Assembly (NCBI GenBank): GCA_031400755.1 | Contig: JANNQL010000067.1 | Location: 1-29,803 of the forward strand | DNA length: 29,803 bases | Source: VMSU01 sp031400755 | GTDB taxonomy: Bacteria > Desulfobacterota > Desulfobulbia > Desulfobulbales > VMSU01 | Reading direction: 5' to 3' | Shown here: positions 15,644-22,156 of the stretch, in pieces | How positions within the stretch are numbered: position 1 is the stretch's first letter | Layout of the letters: each line of letters starts with the position of its first letter | Translations under genes and position numbers: made by a program | Notes under the pieces: generated by a model | Told to the model about the DNA's origin: nothing | The model's input: only the letters and a program-made list of their open reading frames with translations | Databases searched by the model: none

Positions 15644-15826
15644 TTATTGATCGATACTGATGGCCCCCACCGGACAGGAGGCCATGGCCTCTTCGCATTG
15701 ACAGCTGGCACAGCGATCAGGACCAATGACCTCTGCCTTATCATCCCGAACTTCGAAGACCTCCGGGCAAATCTCCTGACAGGCGCCACAGCCGATACAA
15801 AGTTCCTGGTCAACGATAGGTTTCAT
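15644..15826 (-). CDS. Small [4Fe-4S] ferredoxin with eight cysteines
   Basis: This 60-residue cytoplasmic electron carrier has a first motif of standard form, C10-x2-C13-x2-C16-x3-C20-P. The second is C39-x2-C42-x-C44-x6-C51-P, a compressed version of the usual CxxCxxCxxxCP. The C-terminal CPVGAI is typical of clostridial and Desulfovibrio-type ferredoxins. Single-cluster Desulfovibrio ferredoxins use the first three cysteines plus the last CP cysteine and keep two others as a disulfide. This protein has enough cysteines for that or for a second, unusual cluster. The start has AAGGA eleven bases upstream. It follows the glycosylase gene by 54 bases on the same strand and may share its transcript. 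Confidence 0.92.
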   Translation of the reverse strand: MKPIVDQELCIGCGACQEICPEVFEVRDDKAEVIGPDRCASCQCEEAMASCPVGAISIDQ

Positions 15827-15856
15827 GAAATTTCTTTTCCTTGGGTGCGATTGGGG

Positions 15857-15876
15857 CGTTTTTACGGGTAAAAACG
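15857..15876 (-). other. Short hairpin between glycosylase and ferredoxin genes
   Basis: CGTTTTTA at 15857-15864 and TAAAAACG at 15869-15876 form a perfect 8-bp stem with a four-base loop. It sits just after the glycosylase stop on the minus strand. The stem is A/T-rich and has no U-tract, so it is at most a weak attenuator between the two genes. Confidence 0.35.
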
Positions 15877-15880
15877 GTCG

Positions 15881-16534
15881 TCAGGCCTCGAGCATCTCAG
15901 CTAACGGGCACTCCCGGCAGCGGGGCTGGCTCTTTTTGCAGAATTCTTTGCCGGCGCGGACAATTAAGGCGTGGTATTCATTAAACAGGGCTGGGTCATG
16001 GTCTAAGGTACTCATGAACAGTTCCTGCATCTCTTCGTAGTCGGCCCCCTCTTCAGGGGCCAGGCCATGGCGGGACAGGAGGCGGTGGGTGTAGGCGTCA
16101 ACCACGAATATCGGCTTATTGGCGGCGTAGAGCAGGATGGAGTCGGCGGTCTCCGGGCCAATCCCCTTGACTTCAAGGAGGGCTCTGCGCAGGGCCGGAA
16201 GTTCGGCTTGGGAAAAGAGGTCAAGGTCACCGTTGAAGCGGGACTGGATCATGGCGAGCAAGTTGTGCAAACGAGTGGCCTTGACGTTAAAATAGCCGCA
16301 GGGCCGGATGTGTTCGGCGAGAGCGGCGTGGGGCAGGGCCACCATGCACTCGAAGGTGAGCAGGCCTTGGTCCTTGAGATTTTTTATGGCCTTTTCGACA
16401 TTGGTCCAGGAGGTGTTTTGGGTCAGCACCGCCCCCACGATGATCTCAAACGGGGTCTCTCCCGGCCACCAATGCTGGTGCCCGAAAAAGGCAAAGAGCC
16501 GATCATAGACCTCGATCAGACGGCGGGTTGCCAT
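15881..16534 (-). CDS. Endonuclease III-related HhH-GPD DNA glycosylase (COG2231/MagIII-like)
   Basis: This 217-residue protein has the helix-hairpin-helix glycosylase fold: LTQNTSWTNVEKAI (37-50), the hairpin LLEVKGIGPETADSILLYA (119-137) and the catalytic aspartate Asp146 in FVVDAYTHR. Where E. coli Nth has catalytic Lys120 there is Glu128, so beta-lyase activity is probably absent and a monofunctional base glycosylase is more likely. This matches what is known of MagIII-type 3-methyladenine glycosylases. The C-terminal cluster motif has Cys199, Cys206 and Cys209, but the fourth position (215) is Leu, followed by the stop two residues later. The gene lies 12 bases after the small membrane-protein gene and precedes the ferredoxin. 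The exact damaged base removed is not deducible. Confidence 0.85.
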   Translation of the reverse strand: MATRRLIEVYDRLFAFFGHQHWWPGETPFEIIVGAVLTQNTSWTNVEKAIKNLKDQGLLTFECMVALPHAALAEHIRPCGYFNVKATRLHNLLAMIQSRFNGDLDLFSQAELPALRRALLEVKGIGPETADSILLYAANKPIFVVDAYTHRLLSRHGLAPEEGADYEEMQELFMSTLDHDPALFNEYHALIVRAGKEFCKKSQPRCRECPLAEMLEA

Positions 16535-16546
16535 GTTGCTTTGTTG

Positions 16547-16879
16547 TTAATCATGGCGGATAAAGAGGAGATAGACCAGGACGGCGATGCCGCCCATACC
16601 GACCGCTGCAATCGGCAGGATCTTGCTGATCTGCAACTGACCCTCCACCACCGCCCCCCCCACATATTCGGTGCCACTGAAATACCAGAGTCCGATACTG
16701 ACGGCGATGATGATCAGGTTGGTGAAGGTCTGCCGGTAGAGATTGTAGATGATCAGGCAGATGAAGGGCGCCAAAAAATAGGGGTTGTGGAAGAGGCCTG
16801 CGGCGTCCACTTCCTTGATCTGCTCAAGCACCTGGGTTTGCTGTATCCATTCGCTGGCCCGGATTAAAAAATCAGGCAT
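16547..16879 (-). CDS. Small integral membrane protein, 110 aa, three predicted helices
   Basis: An excellent ribosome site, AAAGGAGG, precedes the ATG at 16877-16879. An amphipathic N-terminal region (residues 1-30) is followed by three hydrophobic segments: about 33-49 (NPYFLAPFICLIIYNLY), 52-67 (LIIIAVSIGLWYF) and 87-107 (PIAAVGMGGIAVLVYLLF). A basic C-terminus, Arg-His-Asp, ends the chain. No family or motif is recognised. It heads a likely three-gene unit with the glycosylase and the ferredoxin. Nothing in the sequence links it functionally to DNA repair. Confidence 0.75.
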   Translation of the reverse strand: MPDFLIRASEWIQQTQVLEQIKEVDAAGLFHNPYFLAPFICLIIYNLYRQTFTNLIIIAVSIGLWYFSGTEYVGGAVVEGQLQISKILPIAAVGMGGIAVLVYLLFIRHD

Positions 16880-16935
16880 AGGTACCCCTCCTTTGTTTTA
16901 GTTCGCTACTTGCAGTCTTCTACCGTCCGTCTTCT

Positions 16936-17044
16936 TGTAAACGTTCAACAGCACCACATCTGCTTTGTCATCGGCCTGCTTGCATAGGCGAGCTATAGCT
17001 CGCAGGCCTCTTTCGCGCATCTGCGGAGCTGTTGAACGTTTACA
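16936..17044. repeat. Nested inverted-repeat element downstream of thiC
   Basis: The outer arms are a perfect 17-base pair: TGTAAACGTTCAACAGC at 16936-16952 and its complement at 17028-17044. Inside, GGCCTGC at 16973-16979 pairs with GCAGGCC at 17002-17008, enclosing a perfect 16-base palindrome, GCGAGCTATAGCTCGC (16988-17003). The 109-base element lies 10 bases after the thiC stop, in the gap to the membrane-protein gene. It may act as terminator, RNA-stabilising structure or a small non-autonomous mobile element (REP/MITE type). No second copy is in this window. Confidence 0.85.
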
Positions 17045-17054
17045 GTTTATTGAA

Positions 17055-18359
17055 TCAGCCGCCAGCCTGCCGTTGGGGTAGGGTGGCTTTTTTGTAGACC
17101 TTGATAGCGCAGTAGGAGCCGCACATGCTGCAGGCATCGCCCTTATAGGTGCCGCCTTCCTCCCGGAAGCGCCGGGCCTTTTCCGGATCCAGAGAGAGTT
17201 CGATCTGGCCCTTCCAGTCCAGGGCATTCCGGCATTTGGCCATGGCGATGTCGCGATCCATGGCGCCGGGCACGCCCTTGCAGATATCGGCGGCGTGGGC
17301 GGCGATCTTGGAGGCGATGACGCCGTCCCGGACATCGTCGCAGTTTGGCAGTTTCAGGTGCTCGGCCGGGGTGACGTAGCAGAGGAAATCGGCCCCGGCC
17401 TTGGCGGCGATGGCCCCGCCGATGGCGCCGGTGATATGGTCATAGCCGGGCGCGATGTCAGTGACCAGGGGGCCAAGCACATAGAAGGGCGCCCCCCGGC
17501 AGATCCGTTTCTGGAGGATGACATTGGCCTCAATCTGGTCCATGGGCATGTGGCCCGGGCCTTCGATTATGACCTGCACGCCCGCGTCCCAGGCCCGTTG
17601 GGTCAGCTCGCCCAGGTGGATCAGCTCCTGTAACTGGCCGGCGTCGGTGGCGTCGGCCAGGCAGCCGGGCCGGACGCTGTCGCCCAGGCTCAGGGTCACC
17701 TCATGCTGTTTGAGGATAGCGAGCAGTTCGTCGTATCGTTCGTAAAACGGGTTTTCCTTCTGGTTGTATGTCATCCATTCGATCAGGAAGGAGCCGCCGC
17801 GGCTCACCACCCCCATCAACCGCTCCTGGCCGCGCAAGCGTTCCAGGGTGTTTCTGGTGATGCCGCAATGAATGGTCATGAAGTCAACGCCGTCTTCGGC
17901 CTGCTGGCGGATGGTGTCAAAGATATAATCGACCGAGACGGCGCCGATGTCCTTCTTCTGGTTTTCCACTGCCTCGGCCACCGATTGATAGATAGGCACG
18001 GTGCCCAACGGGATGGGGCAATTGCGCAGGATCTCGCGGCGGACTTCGTTAAGATCGCCGCCCATGCTCAAGTCCATCACCGCGTCGGTGCCGGCCTTCA
18101 AGGCGATGCACAGTTTCTGGAGTTCCTGCTCAACGCCCTGGTGGTCCTTGGACGAGCCGATATTGGCGTTGACCTTGGTTGACAGGCCCTGGCCCACCGC
18201 CATGATTTTCTCAAAGTGGTGGTTGTTGTTCTTGGGGATGGCGATAACCCCTTTGGCGACGCCCTTCATTATAAACTCAGGGCTGACCCCTTCGATGGCA
18301 GCGCATTTTTCAAAAAGCGGGGTCATCGTGCCCCGGATGGCGTCTTCTCGTATGCTCAT
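17055..18359 (-). CDS. thiC: ThiC-family radical SAM enzyme (phosphomethylpyrimidine synthase, short form)
   Basis: ThiC rearranges aminoimidazole ribotide into hydroxymethylpyrimidine phosphate, the pyrimidine half of thiamine. The core is well conserved: VNANIGSS, TDAVMDLSMGGDL, PLGTVPIYQ, IHCGITRN, VSRGG, SLGDSVRPG, EGPGHMPMDQI, LGPLVTDIAPGYDHI and CYVTPAEHL. The C-terminal cluster motif is CSMCGSYC (C-x2-C-x3-C), one residue shorter in the last spacing than the E. coli type. At 434 residues it is the short form lacking the N-terminal domain, as found in archaea and many anaerobes. The related BzaF/BzaA enzymes, which make the benzimidazole of cobamides from the same substrate, are close in length and sequence and are an alternative. 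No TPP or cobalamin riboswitch was recognised in the 121 bases upstream. ddl lies upstream on the same strand. Confidence 0.85.
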   Translation of the reverse strand: MSIREDAIRGTMTPLFEKCAAIEGVSPEFIMKGVAKGVIAIPKNNNHHFEKIMAVGQGLSTKVNANIGSSKDHQGVEQELQKLCIALKAGTDAVMDLSMGGDLNEVRREILRNCPIPLGTVPIYQSVAEAVENQKKDIGAVSVDYIFDTIRQQAEDGVDFMTIHCGITRNTLERLRGQERLMGVVSRGGSFLIEWMTYNQKENPFYERYDELLAILKQHEVTLSLGDSVRPGCLADATDAGQLQELIHLGELTQRAWDAGVQVIIEGPGHMPMDQIEANVILQKRICRGAPFYVLGPLVTDIAPGYDHITGAIGGAIAAKAGADFLCYVTPAEHLKLPNCDDVRDGVIASKIAAHAADICKGVPGAMDRDIAMAKCRNALDWKGQIELSLDPEKARRFREEGGTYKGDACSMCGSYCAIKVYKKATLPQRQAGG

Positions 18360-18480
18360 TATGTCATGCTCCGTAAAAGAATCAATAGAACGGCTTCAGT
18401 GTTACATGGTGGCAGGGGGTGTTGACGATACCAATTCCTTTAACCAATCTTTCTGTTCTTAACAATGGGGCGACCGGATG

Positions 18481-19479
18481 TCAATCTCTATCAGGGACTG
18501 AGACTTCGGTCGAAGGGTTCGATCGCTCCTTGCCTTCCAAGGCCAATTCCAGCAGGCGGTCCAGGAGGGCGGCAAAGGGCAGACCGGCGGTGGCGGCGGC
18601 CTGGGGCAGCAGACTGGTAGGGGTCATGCCTGGGATGGTATTGGTTTCAAGGACGACGATACCTTGGTCTGCGACAATCATATCGGTGCGACTGTAGCCG
18701 CGCAGTTTGAGGGCGCGGTGGGCGGTAAGGGCGTACTCCTGGGCCTGGCGGCTGATGGCATCTGGCAGGTCGGCCGGACAGATCTCCTTGGAGGCCCCGG
18801 CCTGATATTTGGCCTGGTAGTCAAAGAAGGGGTGGGCCGCACCGGGGATGATTTCGACGAGTGGCAGGGCGGTGAGTTGCTCATTACCGATAACGCCGAC
18901 GGTGATCTCGCGGCCCTTGACGTATTCCTCGACCATGACCTCCTGGTCATAGGCAAAGGCCTTGCTGATGGCGACGCCCAGTTCGGCTGGGGTATGGGCG
19001 ATGCTCATGCCGAGGCTGGAGCCCTGGCGTACCGGCTTGACCACCAGCGGCAGGGTGAGGCCTTGGAGCAGGCGCTTAGGGTCTTCGGCATCGGCGGGCT
19101 TAGCCATGCGCCATTTCGAAACCGGCAGGCCATGCACCCGGTACAGGGTCTTGGCGACATCCTTATCCATGGCCAGGGCGCTGCCGAGGACGCCGGAGCC
19201 CTGATAGGGCAGGCCGAGCAGGTCGAGGAAGCCCTGGACCGTGCCGTCCTCGCCAAAACGGCCATGCAGCAGGATAAATACGACATCAAGGTTGGCGGCC
19301 TCGGTGGCAAGCCTAGCCATGTCGGTAGCAGGGTCAAAGCGTTTGACCTGATATTTGGCGGGATCAAGGGCGCGGGCGACCTCTTGGGCCCCGGCCAGCG
19401 AGACCTCGCGTTCGCCGGATTTCCCCCCGGCCAGCAGGGCAACCCGCAGGGGGCGGTCATTTGTGGTATGTGGATTCAC
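18481..19479 (-). CDS. ddl: D-alanine--D-alanine ligase
   Basis: Ddl joins two D-alanines with ATP to make the dipeptide end of peptidoglycan precursors. The ATP-grasp enzyme shows LLAGGKSGEREVSLAGA near the N-terminus, LHGRFGEDGTVQGFLDLLGLPYQGS, KPVRQGSSLGM, VEEYVKGREITVGV, the Mg/ATP site VLETNTIPGMTPTSLLPQAA and the final Gly-Leu-Pro-Phe segment. I chose the GTG at 19477-19479 because AAGGAG sits six bases upstream and the family N-terminus follows soon after. An ATG at 19518 would add 13 unsupported residues. This gives 332 residues, near the usual 300-350. The gene is isolated from mur and fts genes. thiC follows 121 bases downstream on the same strand. Confidence 0.94.
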   Translation of the reverse strand: MNPHTTNDRPLRVALLAGGKSGEREVSLAGAQEVARALDPAKYQVKRFDPATDMARLATEAANLDVVFILLHGRFGEDGTVQGFLDLLGLPYQGSGVLGSALAMDKDVAKTLYRVHGLPVSKWRMAKPADAEDPKRLLQGLTLPLVVKPVRQGSSLGMSIAHTPAELGVAISKAFAYDQEVMVEEYVKGREITVGVIGNEQLTALPLVEIIPGAAHPFFDYQAKYQAGASKEICPADLPDAISRQAQEYALTAHRALKLRGYSRTDMIVADQGIVVLETNTIPGMTPTSLLPQAAATAGLPFAALLDRLLELALEGKERSNPSTEVSVPDRD

Positions 19480-19765
19480 CTTTATCTCCTTGAAAAATTT
19501 GTATTCCACACTATACAAGGAATTTTAAAATTGGAAAATTGGAAAATTAAGCATGAAGAGGGGTACCCCTTGCGCAAATCGGAAAGGGGTTGACGCCCCT
19601 GTCGAGTTAGGCTACCTTTTTCCCAGCGTTGAATGAGCAGCCGTAGCGCTTGACAGGGGAGACAGGAGTCAGCAGGAGGCGAGGGATGTACGCGCACTGT
19701 TTAGTTGAGCCAGTTGCCCGGCAAAAACGATAAAATTATGCGGTTATTGTCGCATCGGTATAATA

Positions 19766-19795
19766 TTGAAGGGTGTCGATGCGGCTGAATATATA
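19766..19795 (+). promoter_or_regulatory. Candidate sigma-70 promoter for the zinc-ribbon membrane protein gene
   Basis: TTGAAG at 19766-19771 and TATATA at 19790-19795 are separated by 18 bases. The -35 and -10 boxes are near-consensus. Transcription would start near 19802, right at the dyad at 19803-19817. A TATAAT at 19759-19764 lacks a partner box. Confidence 0.4.
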
Positions 19796-19802
19796 ATGTT
19801 AG

Positions 19803-19817
19803 AGCGATATAATCGCT
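19803..19817 (+). promoter_or_regulatory. Perfect 15-base dyad, candidate operator
   Basis: AGCGAT-ATA-ATCGCT is a perfect inverted repeat with a 3-base centre. It is located just after the predicted transcription start and 36 bases before the start codon at 19853. This is the position expected for a repressor site. No regulator gene for it is adjacent, apart from the antitoxin downstream. Confidence 0.45.
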
Positions 19818-19852
19818 AATTACAATGGGTGTCGATTCACAAGGGAGGCAGG

Positions 19853-21067
19853 ATGAGCGTGGGAGCAAAACTCAAGGATAAAATTAGCAAGGTCAAGACC
19901 CATCTCACTAGCCTTGATGACCAGTCATTGGGCAAAGCGGCGCTTGTAATAATTCTCTTTCTCGATATCTTCATCCTTATTTCCATTTTCAACGGACTTG
20001 ACGCACATACCAAACAACTCTCCTCTCCAGATGTATATATCCCCGATGCCTGCCGGGAGATAGTTGTCAATCACCAATGGAATCCCACCAACCGGACTGA
20101 CAACCTCTCACAAATCATAATTTTCTCCAGCAACAGCTATTACCGTGATGACGAAAAAAAGAAAGAACGGCATCCGGTCTGTGTTCCCTATGTCGATCTT
20201 TTTGATCAAATCAAGAACGACAAGGCATTAACCAGCATCTTTGAAGACCGAAATAAATCAGAACGTGAAGCAAAGGAGCTACAGCGGGGTATCGACAACC
20301 TGAAAGGCGTTTACGACACTTCTTTGCTTGAAACAATCGCGAAACAGCAGGAAAGCCAAACAAAAGTAGATGCGACAAAAAAGGATTTTCAGGAGAAAAC
20401 AAGCGCTCTTAACGTCCTGAAAGCCCGGATAGCATCATTGGAACAAACGATTAATGGAGATGCAAAAGTAAAGCTACTATGGGAAAAGCTGCGGGACCTT
20501 CAGGAACAGGATCGGCAAAAATTAATTACCGATCTGCGCACATTGAACTTCTGGTACCCGGCAAAAAAACTGGGGATGCAGATGATTTTCCTGCTGCCGC
20601 TCTTTGTAGTTTTTTATGCTTGGAATAATGTGAGCATCAGGAAAAACCGGGGCCTTCAAACCCTGGTCTCTTCCCACCTACTGGGAATCTCATTTATCCC
20701 GATCCTCTGCAAGATCATCGAAACTGTCTACGATATCATCCCAAAAAAATTGCTGAAGAAGCTCATTGATCTACTTGAGTCACTCAAGCTCGTTGCGATT
20801 TGGCACTACCTCGTTATTGCTCTCGCGGTTGCTGTAGCACTATTCCTGATCTACATCTTTCAAAAAAAGCTTTTTTCGCGCGACAAGCTGATTGAACGCA
20901 GGATATCGAAAGGAGAGTGCCAGCAATGTGGGAAGCATCTGCCTGCTGGATCACAAGCATGTCCCTTTTGCGGGTTTTCGCAGTTTAAATTTTGTAGCAG
21001 TTGCAACAATTTTATGCATGTTCATGGGAAGTATTGTCGAGAGTGTGGGAAGCAGTCAACAGGCTGA
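19853..21067 (+). CDS. Membrane protein with coiled coil and two C-terminal zinc ribbons
   Basis: The ATG at 19853 follows AAGGGAGG; an upstream GTG at 19829 would lack a site. The 404-residue product has a first membrane helix at about 29-48, then an extracytoplasmic or cytoplasmic region with a coiled coil (about 130-230). Three more hydrophobic segments follow (240-257, 268-290 and 315-336). The C-terminus carries two zinc ribbons: Cys356/359/370/373 (CQQCG...CPFCG) and Cys381/384/395/398 (CSSC...CRECG). Double zinc ribbons usually mediate protein contacts. No enzyme motif was found and no named family is recognised. The gene is visibly more A/T-rich than its neighbours and lies next to a toxin-antitoxin pair, which suggests horizontal gain. 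A dyad and candidate promoter lie upstream. Confidence 0.8.
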   Translation: MSVGAKLKDKISKVKTHLTSLDDQSLGKAALVIILFLDIFILISIFNGLDAHTKQLSSPDVYIPDACREIVVNHQWNPTNRTDNLSQIIIFSSNSYYRDDEKKKERHPVCVPYVDLFDQIKNDKALTSIFEDRNKSEREAKELQRGIDNLKGVYDTSLLETIAKQQESQTKVDATKKDFQEKTSALNVLKARIASLEQTINGDAKVKLLWEKLRDLQEQDRQKLITDLRTLNFWYPAKKLGMQMIFLLPLFVVFYAWNNVSIRKNRGLQTLVSSHLLGISFIPILCKIIETVYDIIPKKLLKKLIDLLESLKLVAIWHYLVIALAVAVALFLIYIFQKKLFSRDKLIERRISKGECQQCGKHLPAGSQACPFCGFSQFKFCSSCNNFMHVHGKYCRECGKQSTG

Positions 21068-21261
21068 GACCCGTCAATAATCAAAGCCGCATCTCACACT
21101 GCATAGAATGGAAAAAATGCCGAACCACGGGGTGCTACGGTGGAGCCCGCAGACCCCTTGAACCGTTGGGCGGGGTGGTAGGCGAAATTTTTGCTAACTT
21201 GAGAGCACCCCATTCATCCTTGTTACAAGTGCTCAACTGAGAACACAAAAAAGAGGACAAG

Positions 21262-21286
21262 GGTGCGCAATGGTTTTTTGCGCACC
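21262..21286 (+). terminator. Possible terminator hairpin after the zinc-ribbon gene
   Basis: The perfect 9-bp stem GGTGCGCAA/TTGCGCACC has a seven-base loop. It lies about 195 bases after the stop codon and is not followed by a U-run, so Rho-independent function is doubtful. It could alternatively be a protein-binding dyad for the downstream toxin-antitoxin genes. Confidence 0.35.
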
Positions 21287-21364
21287 GGAAGCAAAAATGT
21301 TGCGCATTATGCGGCCATCACACCCTATCCACAAAATTAACAGTATCAAAATAATCGTTGAATC

Positions 21365-21386
21365 ATGGTAACATATAGGATACCAT
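21365..21386 (+). promoter_or_regulatory. Imperfect dyad upstream of the toxin gene, candidate antitoxin operator
   Basis: ATGGTA at 21365-21370 and TACCAT at 21381-21386 flank a 10-base centre that is itself partly symmetric (18 of 22 positions symmetric overall). It ends 9 bases before the toxin start. HigA-type antitoxins generally repress their own operon through such sites. Confidence 0.5.
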
Positions 21387-21395
21387 GCATGTCAT

Positions 21396-21737
21396 GTGAG
21401 CTATAAGGTTGTCGAATACCTCCGCGAAGACGGAACAAGCCCTTACGAAGAGTGGTTCATGGGGCTGGACACCGTCGTTGCGGCAAAAATCACGGCCGTG
21501 AAACTCAAAATGGAACAGGGCAATCTTGCCAACGTAAAATGGTTTCGGGGGATTGGAGAATACCGACTGGATTGGGGGCCGGGCTATCGGGTCTATATTG
21601 GCCGGGACGGTGAGCGGCTGATCATCCTTCTCGGCGGCGGGACAAAAAAGGGCCAGCAAAAAAATATCGACCGGGCAGAAGCCCTTTGGGAAAAATACAA
21701 AGAACGTAAAGCCAAGCAGAAAAAGCAATCGATTTAG
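21396..21737 (+). CDS. RelE/HigB-type toxin (phage Gp49-like, HI1419 family)
   Basis: This 113-residue protein carries the conserved pattern of the HigB/Gp49 killer family. The pattern is a Tyr-Glu-Glu-Trp-Phe region (about 17-21), Lys-Met-Glu-Gln-Gly-Asn, the basic segment GIGEYRLDWGPGYRVYIG (51-68) and the ILLGGGTKKGQQKNIDRA helix (76-93). RelE-superfamily toxins of this type are mRNA endonucleases that act on ribosomes. The start is GTG at 21396, since the ATG two bases earlier leads into an immediate stop; there is no strong ribosome site. The antitoxin gene follows after 19 bases. Toxin-first order is typical for HigBA. The catalytic residues of this subfamily are not firmly assignable by eye. 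Confidence 0.88.
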   Translation: MSYKVVEYLREDGTSPYEEWFMGLDTVVAAKITAVKLKMEQGNLANVKWFRGIGEYRLDWGPGYRVYIGRDGERLIILLGGGTKKGQQKNIDRAEALWEKYKERKAKQKKQSI

Positions 21738-21756
21738 AGAATTAACCGGAGGCACA

Positions 21757-22077
21757 ATGGCTCTTACCAGAAATTTTAAAGAGACGGTAAAAAAACGGGT
21801 TGAAGGTGACCCTGATTTCGCCAAGGCACTGCTGCATGAAGCAGTCGATTTAATGCTGGATGGCGACTCAGCAACCGCCAAACTGATTTTACGTGATCTG
21901 ATAAACGCAACAGTTGGGTTTGAACGCCTGGCTGAAGAAGTCCACAAGCCGAGCAAAAGCCTGCACCGAATGCTTTCCACTTCCGGAAATCCGACGATGG
22001 AGAATCTATCGGCTATCTTTGCCACCATTAAAAAAGCCCTGCACGTCAGGATAGATACTACAGTAACTGCCGTTTAG
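21757..22077 (+). CDS. HigA-type antitoxin / XRE-like regulator (HI1420 family)
   Basis: This 106-residue protein starts at ATG 21757 with a strong GGAGG eight bases upstream, stronger than the toxin's site, as expected for antitoxin excess. The N-terminal helices DFAKALLHEAVDLML and TAKLILRDLINA are followed by a helix-turn-helix (about 55-90: GFERLAEEVHKPSKSLHRML, then NPTMENLSAIFATIKKAL). It should neutralise the preceding toxin by direct binding and repress the operon through the dyad at 21365-21386. It is a typical length for the family. Nothing indicates degradation of the module. Confidence 0.88.
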   Translation: MALTRNFKETVKKRVEGDPDFAKALLHEAVDLMLDGDSATAKLILRDLINATVGFERLAEEVHKPSKSLHRMLSTSGNPTMENLSAIFATIKKALHVRIDTTVTAV

Positions 22078-22156
22078 AACCGCGCTTCCAGCCGCAGCCG
22101 TCCTCTTTGATCCTGCCGCTGCCAGACAAACCTGACAGCAAAGAAAACCCTTCGCC

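Larger units (their letters stand above)
19519..19852. other. Hairpin-rich A/T-leaning intergenic region between divergent ddl and zinc-ribbon genes
   Basis: No gene was found in 334 bases. Present are a short tandem A/T repeat (GGAAAATT copies, 19533-19548), the 12-base palindrome AGGGGTACCCCT (19559-19570) and AGGGG/CCCCT arms at 19585-19589 and 19596-19600. CCCCTGTC at 19596-19603 pairs with GACAGGGG at 19652-19659. GGGTGTCGAT occurs as a direct repeat at 19771 and 19827. The density of structures suggests remnants of a mobile element or a structured leader. The right part holds the promoter region of the next gene. Confidence 0.5.
21068..21395. other. Intergenic region with one hairpin between zinc-ribbon and toxin genes
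   Basis: No reliable gene was found. A perfect 9-base inverted repeat (GGTGCGCAA 21262-21270 / TTGCGCACC 21278-21286, 7-base loop containing T residues) may terminate the zinc-ribbon transcript. A G/C-rich patch at about 21116-21180 differs from its surroundings and may be a relic of older inserted DNA. Confidence 0.45.

Noticed and set aside
16067..16867. 266-codon plus-strand ORF across glycosylase and membrane-protein genes
   Set aside because: Antisense to two genes with recognisable folds and a strong ribosome site on the other strand.
16898..17335. 145-codon minus-strand ORF running through the thiC end and the inverted repeat
   Set aside because: Out of frame with thiC, composition typical of a shadow, and it reads through the palindromic element.
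18360..18480. Possible TPP or cobalamin riboswitch before thiC
   Set aside because: None of the conserved core segments that I know could be found on the minus strand.
18664..19593. 309-codon plus-strand ORF opposite ddl
   Set aside because: Shadow of the confident ddl gene in GC-rich DNA; no family features and no ribosome site.
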